Source of the DNA: Actinomyces provencensis
Lineage (GTDB): Bacteria > Actinomycetota > Actinomycetes > Actinomycetales > Actinomycetaceae
Length of the DNA: 64,000 nt
Assembly: GCF_900155435.1 (NCBI RefSeq)
Contig: NZ_LT700212.1
Span: 915,346-979,345 of the forward strand
Direction: 5' to 3'
Below, one piece after another: positions 45,815 to 54,770 of the stretch. The notes under the pieces are model-generated. The model saw only the letters and a list, made by a program, of their open reading frames with translations. It was not told the DNA's origin and searched no databases. Within the stretch, counting starts at the first letter, position 1. Every line of letters starts with the position of its first letter. Made by a program: the position numbers and the translations under genes.

Positions 45815-46822
45815 TCAGGCGAGCCACGGCTCGGGACGGCCGACCTCGCCGAGGAAGCCGTCGAAGGCGTCGCGCAGTGCAGCGGCCAGGCGGAGCGGGT
45901 CGTGGTGGGGCATGCCGTCCCCGGTGCGGACCTGGCGCAACATGAGCCGGGCACCGGCCTCCTGGGCGGCCTCCACGAGGTCGTCGATGTCGTCGATCGC
46001 GGTCGGATCAGCCAGGACGACGTCCAGCTTGAGGTCGGGGGCGTGCTGCAGCAGGACCCGGACGTGGTCGGCCGATGTCATCGTGTCGGTCTCGCCACGC
46101 TGGCGAGCCAGGTTCAGCACCAGCGCCCGGTGGGCGTCGGTGGTGACCAGGGCACGGTGGAGATCGGTCACCAGCAGGTGCGGGATGACGGAGGTGTACC
46201 AGGAGCCCGGACCCAGGACCACCCAGTCCGCGGCGTCGATCGCCTCCAGCACCGCCCCCGGGACGGGCGGGTCCTCGGGGATCAGGCGCACGTGGCGCAC
46301 GGTGCCGGGGGCGACGGCGACCCGTGACTGCCCGCGCACGGTGTACTCGCGACCCTGGTCCTCCATCTCGGCCTCGATGTCCAGGGGCACGGACGCCATG
46401 GGGAGCACACGCCCCTGCGCGTTGAGCAGGCGCGCCACCCAGTCGAGTCCCTCGACCGGGTCGCCGAGCATCTGCCACAGCCCCGAGATCAGGAGGTTCC
46501 CGAGGGCGTGCCCGTCCAGCGGGCCGGTCGTGTCCAGACGCGTCTGCAGGACGTCACGCCAGGTGAGGCCCCATTCGGTCTCCTCGCACAGGCTGGCCAA
46601 CGCCATGCGCAGGTCACCGGGGGGCAGGACGTCCATCTCACGGCGCAGACGGCCCGAGGACCCGCCGTCGTCGGCGACGGTGACCACCGCGGTCACGGCA
46701 TGGGTGATGTGGCGCAGTGCCCGCAGGGTCGCGGAGAGACCGTGGCCGCCGCCCAGGGCGACGACGGACTGACCGACCTCACCGCGCTGCGCCCAACCGT
46801 CCCGGTCGAGATAGGCCATCAC
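45815..46822 (-). CDS. yvcK: YvcK/CofD-like gluconeogenesis factor
   Basis: 335 aa (GTG 46822 or ATG 46819). Family motifs: [18 protein letters not shown] near residues 20-37, [16 protein letters not shown] (about 48-63), [10 protein letters not shown] and the sugar-nucleotide-site [18 protein letters not shown]. YvcK binds UDP-GlcNAc and coordinates carbon flux with wall synthesis. The start overlaps the rapZ stop, so they are translationally coupled. Confidence 0.92.
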   Translation of the reverse strand: MMAYLDRDGWAQRGEVGQSVVALGGGHGLSATLRALRHITHAVTAVVTVADDGGSSGRLRREMDVLPPGDLRMALASLCEETEWGLTWRDVLQTRLDTTGPLDGHALGNLLISGLWQMLGDPVEGLDWVARLLNAQGRVLPMASVPLDIEAEMEDQGREYTVRGQSRVAVAPGTVRHVRLIPEDPPVPGAVLEAIDAADWVVLGPGSWYTSVIPHLLVTDLHRALVTTDAHRALVLNLARQRGETDTMTSADHVRVLLQHAPDLKLDVVLADPTAIDDIDDLVEAAQEAGARLMLRQVRTGDGMPHHDPLRLAAALRDAFDGFLGEVGRPEPWLA

Positions 46823-47775
46823 TCACGCCCCAGGTCACGGTGGAGGACACGCACGGAGAAGCCGGTGTCACGGAAACGCTGGGCGATGAGCTCGGCCATG
46901 GCGACCGAGCGGTGCTTCCCACCCGTGCACCCCACCGCGATCGTCACGAAGGGCTTGAGCTCGGTGAGGTAGCCCTTGAGCATCGGGGCCAACAGGTCCG
47001 CGTACCCCTCGGCGAAGGCGCGGGCACCCGGCTGGTCCAGGACGTAGTCGGCCACCGCCTGGTCGCGCCCGGTGAGGTGGCGCAACTCCCCCACCCAGTA
47101 CGGGTTCTTGAGGAAACGGACGTCGAGGACGTCATCGGCGTCCATCGGCAGGCCGTACTTGAACCCGAAGGACTCCAGGGTGAGCTGCAGGGGGCGTTCG
47201 GCCTCCCCCGCCACGACGTCGCGGATGTGGCGCGAGAGGTCGTGGACCGTCATGTGCGAGGTGTCGATGACCTCGTCGGCACGCGTGCGCAGCGGCTGCA
47301 GCAGGCGGTCCTCCGCACGGATCCCGTCGATGATCGTCCCCTCCCCCTGCAGGGGATGGGGACGTCGGTTCGACTCGTAGCGGCGCACCAGGGTGGCCTC
47401 GTCCGCCTCGAGGAAGATGATCCGGTAGAGCACCCCGGCCGCCTGGAGCTTGTCCAGGGTTGCCGACAGGGCGGTGAAGAACGCCCGGGAGCGCACGTCC
47501 ACGACCACCGCGAGCCGGTGCACACCCGCCCCCCCGCCCGGCGACATCATGCCGACGAGGGCGGGCAGCATCGAGGGGGGCAGGTTGTCCACGACGTACC
47601 AGTCGAGGTCCTCCAGGGCACGTGCGGCCTGGGAGCGCCCCGCCCCGGAGCGACCGGAGATGATGAGGACCTCGTTGACCGCGGGCGCAGGCGCTCCCGG
47701 GAGCTCGTCGAGCATCGGGATCCCCGTGGGTACCGTGGGCGGGTTGTCGTCCTGTCCGGCGTCGTGGTTGGTCAT
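46819..47775 (-). CDS. rapZ: RNase adapter protein RapZ
   Basis: 318 aa from ATG 47775. P-loop ISGRSGAGRSQAARALED near residues 39-56 (the usual Lys of GKS is Arg here: GAGRS), then WYVVDNLPPSMLPAL. The C-terminal domain has GCTGGKHRSVAMAEL, the RNA- and nucleotide-sugar-binding region. In E. coli RapZ tunes glmS through small RNAs; in actinobacteria the role is less clear. The GAGRS P-loop is common among actinobacterial members and need not mean loss of function. Confidence 0.92.
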   Translation of the reverse strand: MTNHDAGQDDNPPTVPTGIPMLDELPGAPAPAVNEVLIISGRSGAGRSQAARALEDLDWYVVDNLPPSMLPALVGMMSPGGGAGVHRLAVVVDVRSRAFFTALSATLDKLQAAGVLYRIIFLEADEATLVRRYESNRRPHPLQGEGTIIDGIRAEDRLLQPLRTRADEVIDTSHMTVHDLSRHIRDVVAGEAERPLQLTLESFGFKYGLPMDADDVLDVRFLKNPYWVGELRHLTGRDQAVADYVLDQPGARAFAEGYADLLAPMLKGYLTELKPFVTIAVGCTGGKHRSVAMAELIAQRFRDTGFSVRVLHRDLGRE

Positions 47776-47813
47776 GCCCCCAAGGATGCCACTTCCGGGG
47801 GTCGCTCCGTCGC

Positions 47814-49061
47814 TCACCGGCGCTCGCCCTCGACGACGCGGACCGTCGCCGCCATGCCCTCCGCGGTGCGGCGCGCGTCGGTGGTGTCCCGCCCCCTGGC
47901 CAGGGCGACGCCCAGCCGGCGTCCCTCCCGGGTCGCGTCCTTGCCGAAGACCCGGACCTCACCGCCCAGTGCCAGGGCCTCGGCGACGCCCTCGTAGGCC
48001 ACGTCGCGCAGCTGTCCGGGGGCGCGCACGACCGCGGACGCGCCGGGGGTCGCCAGCGTGGTGTCGACGGGCAGACCCAGGACGGCGCGGGCGTGGAGGT
48101 CGAACTCGGACTGGTGCTGGGTGACCATGGTCACCATGCCGGTGTCGTGCGGGCGTGGCGACAGTTCCGAGAACCACACGCGGTCCCCCCGCAGGAAGAA
48201 CTCGACCCCGAACAGGCCCAGCGCCGGGGAGGCTCCGCCCTCCGCCAGGGCCGAGGTGACGGACTCCGCCATGGAACGCGCACTCGCCAGTGCCGTGTCC
48301 GACAGCTCGGCGGGCTGCCAGGACTCCACGTAGTCCCCACTCTCCTGCCGGTGCCCGATCGGGGCGCAGAAGGAGGTCCGCACCTCCCCCGCAGCCGCGT
48401 CCCACCGACGCACCGTGAGCAGGGTGATCTCGGAGTCGAAGTCGATCGCCTCCTCCACGATGACGCGACCCGTGCCCGCTCGCGCCCCCTCCTCGGCGGC
48501 CCGCCAGGCCTCCTCCGCCTCGTGTGCCCCGGTGATGCGTGTCTGGCCGTGGCCGGAGGAGGACATGGTCGGCTTGACGAAGGCCGGGAGACCCGTGACG
48601 TCGAGTGCCTCGCGGACCTCGTCGGCGGAGGAGGCGAAACGGAAGCGTGAGGTCTCCACCCCCGGCAGCGAGGCGGCCAGCGCCCGGATGCGCTGGCGGT
48701 CCATGGTCGTGCGGACCGAGAAGGCGTTGGGGACGATGCGGGGTGCGTCCGCCGTCCGTTCCTCCTCGACGAGGGCATCCGTGGCGATGGCCTCGACCTC
48801 GGGCACCACCAGGTCGACGTCGACGGAGTCCAGGAGCGCGCGCAGGTCCGTGGCGGAGGTCATGTCGAGGACACGGTGCTCGTCGGCGACCTGCATGGCG
48901 GGGGCGTGGGGGTAGGAGTCCGCGGCGATCACGTGTGCGCCCAGGCGCTTGAGCGAGATCGTGAGCTCACGGCCCAGCTCCCCGGAGCCGAGGAGGAGGA
49001 TCCGTGCGGGCAGCGGGGTGGGCAGGGTGGTCGCGGCGCGTGCGTCGGTCGGATCAGTCAT
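47814..49061 (-). CDS. purT: Formate-dependent phosphoribosylglycinamide formyltransferase (PurT)
   Basis: 415 aa ATP-grasp enzyme from ATG 49061. N-terminal [20 protein letters not shown] (about 20-39), ATP-grasp core [16 protein letters not shown] near residues 162-177, metal-site [25 protein letters not shown] near 283-307. It makes formyl-GAR from formate and ATP in purine synthesis, independent of folate. It overlaps the uvrC end by 8 nt and lies between uvrC and rapZ, two genes usually adjacent in actinobacteria, so it is an addition to this cluster. Confidence 0.93.
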   Translation of the reverse strand: MTDPTDARAATTLPTPLPARILLLGSGELGRELTISLKRLGAHVIAADSYPHAPAMQVADEHRVLDMTSATDLRALLDSVDVDLVVPEVEAIATDALVEEERTADAPRIVPNAFSVRTTMDRQRIRALAASLPGVETSRFRFASSADEVREALDVTGLPAFVKPTMSSSGHGQTRITGAHEAEEAWRAAEEGARAGTGRVIVEEAIDFDSEITLLTVRRWDAAAGEVRTSFCAPIGHRQESGDYVESWQPAELSDTALASARSMAESVTSALAEGGASPALGLFGVEFFLRGDRVWFSELSPRPHDTGMVTMVTQHQSEFDLHARAVLGLPVDTTLATPGASAVVRAPGQLRDVAYEGVAEALALGGEVRVFGKDATREGRRLGVALARGRDTTDARRTAEGMAATVRVVEGERR

Positions 49062-51270
49062 GGTGGGTTCCCTCCGGGGTGCGGGTGGACGTGGTGGGGT
49101 CGTCGGACGACGGGTCGGTGCCAGACGTGGTGCCGGTCGTGGCGCTGGTGGTGGCGCCCGCACCTCCGGCGGGCTCGGGGTCGCCCTCGTGCGGTGGGGG
49201 GAACGCCTCGGTGCCGACGGCGGGGCCCACCACCGGGTCCCCGTCTCCGGGGGCCACCGGGCTCCCCGCGCCGGACCCGAGCGCTTCCAGGACCGTGGAG
49301 GCGAGCACCGGACCGATGCCGGGTACCTCCGCGACCTCCTCGACCGTGGCGTCGCGCAGGCGTCTCACGGATCCGAAACGGCGCAGGAGGGCGCCCTGCC
49401 GGGCCGGTCCCAGGCCGGGCACGTCGTCGAGGACGGAGCGCGTCTGGCCCTTGGCGCGCCGGCGCCGGTGCTTGGTGATGGCGAAGCGGTGGGACTCGTC
49501 GCGCAGGTGCTGGAGCAGGTAGAGGGCCGCCGAGGTGCGCGGGAGGATCAGGGGGAACTCCTCCCCGGGCACCCACACCTCCTCCAGGCGCTTCGCGAGG
49601 CCGACCACCGGGAGGTCCACCCCCATGCTGTCCAGGGCGGTGCGGGCGGCGTTGACCTGGGGCAGCCCACCGTCGACGACGACCAGGTCGGGCCGGTAGG
49701 AGAAGCGCCGGGGGCGTCCCGAGGTCGCGTCGACGGGGCCGGAGGCCAGCGGGACGCCGTCCGCGTCCTCACCCTCGATGCCGGCCTCCTCGGCGAGGAG
49801 CCGGGCGAAGCGGCGGTGGAGGACCTCGTCCATGGCGGCCGTGTCGTCCGGGACGCCCGTCCCGTCCTCGCCGCGGATGTTGAAGGTGCGGTAGGCGTCC
49901 TTGCGGGGTATGCCGTCCTCGAAGACGACCATGGAGGCGACCTGGTCCTGTCCCTGGGTGTGGGAGATGTCGTAGCACTCGATGCGCAGGGGGGCTGCGG
50001 GCAGGTCGAGGTCGGCGGCGAGTTCCTCCAGGGCGCGGGAGCGCTGGGTGAGGTCCCCGGCGCGGCGCGTGCGGTGGAGTTGGAGGGCCTGGGAGGCGTT
50101 CGCCCGCACGGTGTCCATGAGGCGGGCCTTGGCGCCGCGGTGGGGGACGTGCAGGCGCACCCTGGCCCCGCGCAGGTCGGAGAGCCAGGTCTCCAGCGTC
50201 GCGGCGTCCTCGGGCAGGTCCGAGACCAGGACCTCACGGGGGATCGCGCGGGTCGGGGTGTGGGCGACGTCGTCGACGGAGGTCGCCTCGGCGCGTCCGG
50301 TCGGGCGTCCGCGCAGGGGCTTCGCGGCCGGCTCGACGTCCCCGTAGACCTGCTCCAGGAGTCGTTCCATCAGGCCCGCGGGTGGGGTGTCGTCGACGCG
50401 GTCCACCACCCAGCCACGGGTGCCGCGGATGCGACCCCCGCGCACGTGGAAGACGTGGACCGCGGCGTTGAGTTCGTCGGTGACCAGGGCGAAGACGTCG
50501 GCGTCGGTGCCGTCGTCGAGGACCACCGCATTGCGCTCCAGCACCTTGCGCAGGGCCTGGAGGTCGTCGCGCAGGCGTGCGGCACGCTCGAAGTCCAGGG
50601 CGCCCGCGGCCTCGCGCATGCGGGACTCGATGTCGCGGATGAAGGGGCCGGTGCGGCCCTCCATGAACTGGCAGAGGTCCTCGGCGAGCTCGCGGTGGTC
50701 CTCCTCGCTGATGCGACCCACGCAGGGGGCGGAGCACTTGTCGATGTACCCGAGCAGGCAGGGGCGGCCCTGTGCGTGTGCGCGGCGGTAGACGCCGGCG
50801 GAGCAGGAGCGCACGGGGAAGACGCGCAGGAGCAGGTCGATGGTCTCCCGGATGGCCCAGACCTGCGTGTAGGGGCCGAAGTAGCGCGCACCGGCGCGAC
50901 GCGCCTCGCGGGTGATCTGGACGCGGGGCACCTTCTCCCCCATGGTGACGGCCAGGTAGGGGTAGGACTTGTCGTCCGTGTACATGACGTTGAAACGCGG
51001 ATCGAACTCCTTGATCCACGTGAATTCCAGGGTGAGGGCCTCGACCTCGGTGGACACGACCGTCCACTGGACGCTGGCCGCGGTGGTGACCATCTGCTGA
51101 GTGCGCGGGTGCAGGTGGGCGGGGTCCTGGAAGTAGTTCGTCAGGCGCTGGCGCAGGTTCTTCGCCTTGCCGACGTAGATGACCCGGCCCTCCGCGTCCC
51201 GGAAGCGATACACACCCGGGCTGGTGGGGATGTCCGCGGTGCGGGGACGGTAGGTCGAGGGGTCTGCCAC
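49054..51270 (-). CDS. uvrC: Excinuclease ABC subunit C
   Basis: 738 aa from GTG 51270. GIY-YIG nuclease domain at the start (PTSPGVYRF, then [15 protein letters not shown]), UVR motif near residues 205-240, RNase H-like domain with [21 protein letters not shown] and [12 protein letters not shown], and two helix-hairpin-helix units near 630-670. It makes both incisions in nucleotide excision repair. A Gly/Pro/Thr-rich tail of about 70 residues after the HhH region is unusual. GTG codons at 51,276 and 51,279 could extend it slightly. Confidence 0.93.
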   Translation of the reverse strand: MADPSTYRPRTADIPTSPGVYRFRDAEGRVIYVGKAKNLRQRLTNYFQDPAHLHPRTQQMVTTAASVQWTVVSTEVEALTLEFTWIKEFDPRFNVMYTDDKSYPYLAVTMGEKVPRVQITREARRAGARYFGPYTQVWAIRETIDLLLRVFPVRSCSAGVYRRAHAQGRPCLLGYIDKCSAPCVGRISEEDHRELAEDLCQFMEGRTGPFIRDIESRMREAAGALDFERAARLRDDLQALRKVLERNAVVLDDGTDADVFALVTDELNAAVHVFHVRGGRIRGTRGWVVDRVDDTPPAGLMERLLEQVYGDVEPAAKPLRGRPTGRAEATSVDDVAHTPTRAIPREVLVSDLPEDAATLETWLSDLRGARVRLHVPHRGAKARLMDTVRANASQALQLHRTRRAGDLTQRSRALEELAADLDLPAAPLRIECYDISHTQGQDQVASMVVFEDGIPRKDAYRTFNIRGEDGTGVPDDTAAMDEVLHRRFARLLAEEAGIEGEDADGVPLASGPVDATSGRPRRFSYRPDLVVVDGGLPQVNAARTALDSMGVDLPVVGLAKRLEEVWVPGEEFPLILPRTSAALYLLQHLRDESHRFAITKHRRRRAKGQTRSVLDDVPGLGPARQGALLRRFGSVRRLRDATVEEVAEVPGIGPVLASTVLEALGSGAGSPVAPGDGDPVVGPAVGTEAFPPPHEGDPEPAGGAGATTSATTGTTSGTDPSSDDPTTSTRTPEGTHHD

Positions 51271-51293
51271 GCGCACCACCCTAATCTGCCGAA

Positions 51294-51454
51294 GTCCGCT
51301 CTGTTCTCCCACTGAGGTCCGCTCAGTTCTGACCTCGAGGTCCGCTCAGTTCCGGTGCCGAGGTCCGCTCAGTTCCGGTGCCGAGGTCCGCTCAGTTCCG
51401 GTGCCGAGGTCCGCCCACTTCCGGTACCGGGGTCCGTCCCCTTCTCCCTGGGGC
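51294..51454 (-). repeat. Tandem 23-bp repeat array B (seven units)
   Basis: Units begin at 51,294, 51,317, 51,340, 51,363, 51,386, 51,409 and 51,432, each exactly 23 bp after the last. On the minus strand the core reads GAACTGAGCGGAC then CTCGGCACC in the middle units; the end units are degenerate. The orientation is opposite to array A. It starts 24 bp upstream of the uvrC start codon, so it lies in the uvrC promoter region or leader. Confidence 0.9.
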
Positions 51455-51687
51455 TTCCCCGGTGCCCTGAGGGACTGCGGCCCTCGTCCGCGTTGGGCGT
51501 CGGGGTGACCGGGGCCGAACCCGGTCCCACAGGCAGGAGCCGGGAGGGGCCCCGTGCGTCCGGGCGGGCCCGCGGGATCGCCCCCCGTCACCGCCGCGGC
51601 AGCAGCGGACCCGTGGGTCACGTGCCCGGACGTGCGACCGCTGGGCCCGGGGGCGACGAGGGCGGACGGTGAGCGAGCGACCGGGGC
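51455..51687. other. Non-coding stretch between repeat array B and the IS110-family element
   Basis: No gene is supported: possible frames are short, lack ribosome-binding sites and read as Arg/Pro/Gly strings. The region is very GC-rich. Together with array B it makes about 445 bp without a gene before the element. Short internal inverted repeats are present but no clear terminator or promoter. Confidence 0.5.
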
Positions 51688-51715
51688 TGACCTCAGGGCC
51701 CGAACTGAGCGGACT
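51688..51715 (+). repeat. 23-bp repeat unit, left flank of the IS110-family element
   Basis: Contains GGCCCGAACTGAGCGGACT and ends in the CT core (51,714-51,715) next to the element. It is the left half of an interrupted repeat whose continuation, CTTCGAGGCCCGAACT, is found after the element at 53,282. Together they restore two 23-bp-spaced units. Confidence 0.85.
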
Positions 51716-51839
51716 GATATGGGGGTGTGTGCTGTCAAGTGGGCATGGTGAGGCGCCGCCCGGCACTGGTTGTGGGGCGGCGCCTCGGTCGTCGGGGTGG
51801 GGCCTTGTGGGGGTGGGGTGTGTCCGTTGGTGGACGGTG

Positions 51840-51970
51840 TGGTCACTCTGATATTCGCGGGTTGGTGCCGCATGACGGTGTTCCGGCGGAAGAGGGGTTC
51901 ACTGCGGTCTTCGAGACGGGCGTGCCCGGGTGGGTGCCCATGTCCGCATCGGTGGTTTCCCTCTCCGACA
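51840..51970 (-). ncRNA. Candidate bridge RNA with target and donor loops
   Basis: Read on the minus strand, in RNA order. Target loop: outer stem GGAGAGGG (51,966-51,959) with CCCCTCTTCC (51,897-51,888). Inside it, GCGGAC (51,947-51,942) equals the left target half and CTCGAAG (51,915-51,909) is the complement of the right target half CTTCGAG, with a GC hairpin between. Donor loop: CGTC (51,877-51,874) matches the end of the left donor ATATCGTCT, then hairpin GCGG/CCGC, then ATATCAGA (51,854-51,847), the complement of TCTGATAT at the junction of the element's two ends. Guide order and polarity follow the published IS110-family bridge RNAs. The matches are seen; function is inferred. Confidence 0.6.
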
Positions 51971-52016
51971 CACTGCCCCACTCCCTCAGGGGCCGGCCTC
52001 GACGAGACTGTGGGGC

Positions 52017-53120
52017 TCAGGCGTCCATGGTGACCAGCACCTGACACCATCCGGCCAGTTCACGCGCGATGGCGCAGTTGGCGACCGTGGGAGTCTTCTT
52101 GCGGGCCTTGAATCCCAGCCATCGCTTGTGGAGTCGACGGTTGCCGCGCCCGGCGTGGTCTGCGACTGCTCGGGGGGCCTTGTCCCAGCGTGCCTGCAAG
52201 GTGGCAGATGGATGGTAGGTGGGCAGGTGGTGCCAGGCGGCCTCCACCAGGAGCCTGCGCGCATGCGCGTTCCCGGTGCGGGTGAGGCCGCCTTGGTGGC
52301 GGGTGGACCCCGAGGAGTGCTCACTGGGGACCAACCCCAGGTAGGAGCCGATGCTGGTGGGGGTGAAACGCTGCCAGTCACCCACCTCCACAGCCAGGCC
52401 CACCGCTGTGAGGGTGGAGATGCCGCGCAGGCAGGACAGTCGCTTCACCCCCTCAGCGAAGGAGGACTCCTCAGCCAGGCGGGCGATGCCCTCATCGAGG
52501 CGCCCCCTCCTGGCCTCCAGAGCACAGACCGTCTCCCAGGACTCATCAAAGGTCTGCAAGGTCGCCCACCCCGCCCCAGCCAGTCCCTCCCGGCGGATCG
52601 TGCCCAGCCACGCCCGGTGAGCCACACCCCACGTGGTCTTGCCCTCATAGAGGAAACCCCGACGCAGGAGCAGCTTGGAGAGACGATGACGAGCGGCCAT
52701 GAGTTCACGGCGCACGTCATCACGAGCACGCACCAGGTCCCGGGCGGACTCCTCCTCCACGGTGGGGACACGCACTCCCACCACTTGGCCCGCCGCGAGC
52801 ATCTGGGCCAGGTGGAGGGCATCACGACGGTCCGTCTTGATGCGGTCTCCACTGGCACGCAACAGTTTCGAGGGGGCCGCCACCACACACTCAATGCCCT
52901 CCCCCTCCAGGGTCCGTGCCAGGTGGAAACCGGTCGGCCCGGCCTCATAGGCCACCCGCACCCCCCGGGCGTCACCCACACGCGCAATGAAGTCGAGGAC
53001 CTCCCCGTCCCCACCCCCCAACGCAGCCTCCCGGATCACACCCGAGAGGGGATCAATCGCTGCTGCTCGAACACTGCGAGCGTGAACATCCAACCCAATA
53101 CACGTAGCATCTGACAACAC
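52017..53120 (-). CDS. IS110 family (DEDD) transposase
   Basis: 367 aa from GTG 53120, which follows GGGGAGG. The N-terminal RuvC-like DEDD domain: first Asp in CIGLDVHARSVRAAAID (about 8-24), Glu in VAYEAGPTGFHLARTL, then DRIKTDRRDALHLAQML with the final acidic residues (about 97-113). A coiled-coil middle follows. The C-terminal Transposase_20 domain has LRGISTLTAVGLAVEVGDW (about 243-261) and SEHSSGSTRHQGGLTRTGN with the catalytic Ser near residues 276-294. Complete and without frameshift, so probably active. It acts as a recombinase guided by the element's RNA. Confidence 0.92.
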   Translation of the reverse strand: MLSDATCIGLDVHARSVRAAAIDPLSGVIREAALGGGDGEVLDFIARVGDARGVRVAYEAGPTGFHLARTLEGEGIECVVAAPSKLLRASGDRIKTDRRDALHLAQMLAAGQVVGVRVPTVEEESARDLVRARDDVRRELMAARHRLSKLLLRRGFLYEGKTTWGVAHRAWLGTIRREGLAGAGWATLQTFDESWETVCALEARRGRLDEGIARLAEESSFAEGVKRLSCLRGISTLTAVGLAVEVGDWQRFTPTSIGSYLGLVPSEHSSGSTRHQGGLTRTGNAHARRLLVEAAWHHLPTYHPSATLQARWDKAPRAVADHAGRGNRRLHKRWLGFKARKKTPTVANCAIARELAGWCQVLVTMDA

Positions 53121-53281
53121 CTGGGGCCTCCCCTGAATCGCATGTCGGCACCCCCACCCACGGGCGAGGGCGATCCACGAAACCGTGGCACTGCACCCCA
53201 ACCAGGGCACTGAACCACGTTGCACAGGGAAGGCCCCAGGCCACAAGACCCAACCTCAGACCACCCCCACCCCCATATCGT

Positions 53282-53310
53282 CTTCGAGGCCCGAACTGAG
53301 CGGACTTCGC
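53282..53310 (+). repeat. 23-bp repeat unit, right flank of the IS110-family element
   Basis: Begins with the CT core and continues CTTCGAGGCCCGAACTGAG, then CGGACTTCG of the next unit. It ends 3 bp before the gltD stop codon. With the left flank it forms an array of at least two units before insertion. Confidence 0.85.
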
Positions 53311-53312
53311 CG

Positions 53313-54770
53313 TCAGGGGCGGTACTGGACGTCGGTCGGCGCGATGGGGGCCGGCAGCTCGGTACGCCCGCGCAGGTACTCGTCCACGGCGGCCGCGGCC
53401 GAGCGGCCCTCCGCGATGGCCCACACGATCAACGACTGCCCGCGCCCGGCGTCCCCGGCCACGAACACACCCGGATGGGTCGTCGCCCAGTGCTCGTCGC
53501 GCACGACGCGACCACGGGCGTCGACCTCGAGGCCGAGCTGGTCGACGAGGCCCTCACGCTCGACCCCGGTGAAGCCCATGGCGAGCAGCACCAGCTGGGC
53601 GGGGATGATCCGCTCCGTGCCCTCCACGGGCTCGAAGCGCCCACCGGAGAACCTGACCTCGCTGAGCCGCAGCTGGGAGACATTGCCCTCCTCGTCCCCG
53701 AGGAACTCCGCGGTGGAGACCGCGTAGAGACGCTCCCCGCCCTCCTCGTGGGCCGACGCCACCCGGAAGATGCGCGGGTAGCTCGGCCAGGGGTCGGCGG
53801 CCGTGCGCTCGGCGGGCGGCTGGGGCATGATCTCCAGGCTCGTCACGGAGCGCGCCCCCTGACGGATGGCGGTGCCCAGGCAGTCGGCTCCGGTGTCGCC
53901 GCCGCCGATGATGACGACGTCCTTGCCCTCGGCGCTGATCCAGTCGACCTCGGTGTCCCCGTGGACGTGCTTGGTCGAGCGGGTCAGGTAGTCGACGGCC
54001 TGGTGGATGCCGCCCAGCTGCCGTCCCGGCGCGGGCAGGTCGCGTCCCACCGTGGACCCCGTGGTGAGCACGACGGCGTCGAAACGCTCCAGGAGGTCGT
54101 CCCCCGTCACGTCGTGACCGACGTCGACCCCGACGTGGAAGCGGGCGCCCTCGGCGCGCATCTGGTCGAGGCGACGGTCCAGGACCGCCTTCTCCATCTT
54201 GAACTCGGGGATCCCGTAGCGCATGAGGCCACCGATCGCGTCGGCACGCTCGAAGACGGCCACGGTGTGCCCGGCGCGGGTGAGCTGCTGGGCAGTGGCG
54301 AGCCCGGCCGGGCCCGACCCGACCACCGCCACCGTGAACTCGGTGAGCTTCTGGGGGATCTGGGGGGTCACCCAGCCCTCGTCGAAGGCGTGGTCGACGG
54401 CCGTGTGCTCGACGTTCTTGATCGTCACGGCGGGCTGGTTGATGGACAGCACGCAGGCCGCCTCGCACGGGGCCGGGCAGAGGCGCCCGGTGAAGTCCGG
54501 GAAGTTGTTGGTGGCGTGGAGGCGCTCGATGGCGCTCCTCCAGTCACCCTTCCACCCCAGGGTGTTCCACTCCGGGATCAGGTTGCCCAGGGGGCAGCCG
54601 TAGTGGCAGAAGGGCGTGCCGCAGTCCATGCAACGCCCTGCCTGGCGTTCGACGACGCCGATCTCCTGCTCCTCGTAGACCTCGTCGAAGTCGCGGATGC
54701 GCACGGGGACGGGACGGCGCTCCGGCAGCTCGCGCTCCCGGATCTTCAGGAACCCCTTCGGGTCAGCCAT
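53313..54770 (-). CDS. gltD: Glutamate synthase small subunit
   Basis: 485 aa. N-terminal Fe-S ligands in CMDCGTPFCHYGCPLGN (about 46-62) and a second set CPAPCEAACVL (about 100-110). FAD-binding VAVVGSGPAGLATAQQL (about 150-166) and NADPH-binding VVIIGGGDTGADCLGTA (about 290-306). It passes electrons from NADPH to GltB. It overlaps the gltB end by 8 nt. The stop is within 4 bp of the repeat flanking the IS110-family element, which therefore inserted just downstream of the operon. Confidence 0.95.
   Translation of the reverse strand: MADPKGFLKIRERELPERRPVPVRIRDFDEVYEEQEIGVVERQAGRCMDCGTPFCHYGCPLGNLIPEWNTLGWKGDWRSAIERLHATNNFPDFTGRLCPAPCEAACVLSINQPAVTIKNVEHTAVDHAFDEGWVTPQIPQKLTEFTVAVVGSGPAGLATAQQLTRAGHTVAVFERADAIGGLMRYGIPEFKMEKAVLDRRLDQMRAEGARFHVGVDVGHDVTGDDLLERFDAVVLTTGSTVGRDLPAPGRQLGGIHQAVDYLTRSTKHVHGDTEVDWISAEGKDVVIIGGGDTGADCLGTAIRQGARSVTSLEIMPQPPAERTAADPWPSYPRIFRVASAHEEGGERLYAVSTAEFLGDEEGNVSQLRLSEVRFSGGRFEPVEGTERIIPAQLVLLAMGFTGVEREGLVDQLGLEVDARGRVVRDEHWATTHPGVFVAGDAGRGQSLIVWAIAEGRSAAAAVDEYLRGRTELPAPIAPTDVQYRP

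Larger units (their letters stand above)
51716..53281 (-). mobile_element. IS110-family insertion sequence inside a 23-bp repeat
   Basis: 1,566 bp with one DEDD transposase gene. The ends carry a perfect 12-bp inverted repeat: GATATGGGGGTG (51,716-51,727) and CACCCCCATATC (53,268-53,279). CT lies directly outside on the left (51,714-51,715) and right (53,282-53,283), so the pre-insertion site reads GAGCGGACTTCGAGG, the repeat unit. IS110-type elements recombine at a short core without making longer duplications, and often enter repeats. A 300-bp non-coding region downstream of the transposase gene appears to encode a guide RNA, as in the IS1111 group. Confidence 0.88.

Noticed and set aside
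51294..51454. CRISPR array
   Set aside because: The 23-bp repeats are head to tail with no unique spacers, and there are no cas genes nearby.
53121..53281. Bridge RNA on the 5' side of the IS110-family transposase gene
   Set aside because: The 160 bp upstream of the gene contain hairpins but no segments matching the target halves; the matches are all in the 3' non-coding side.
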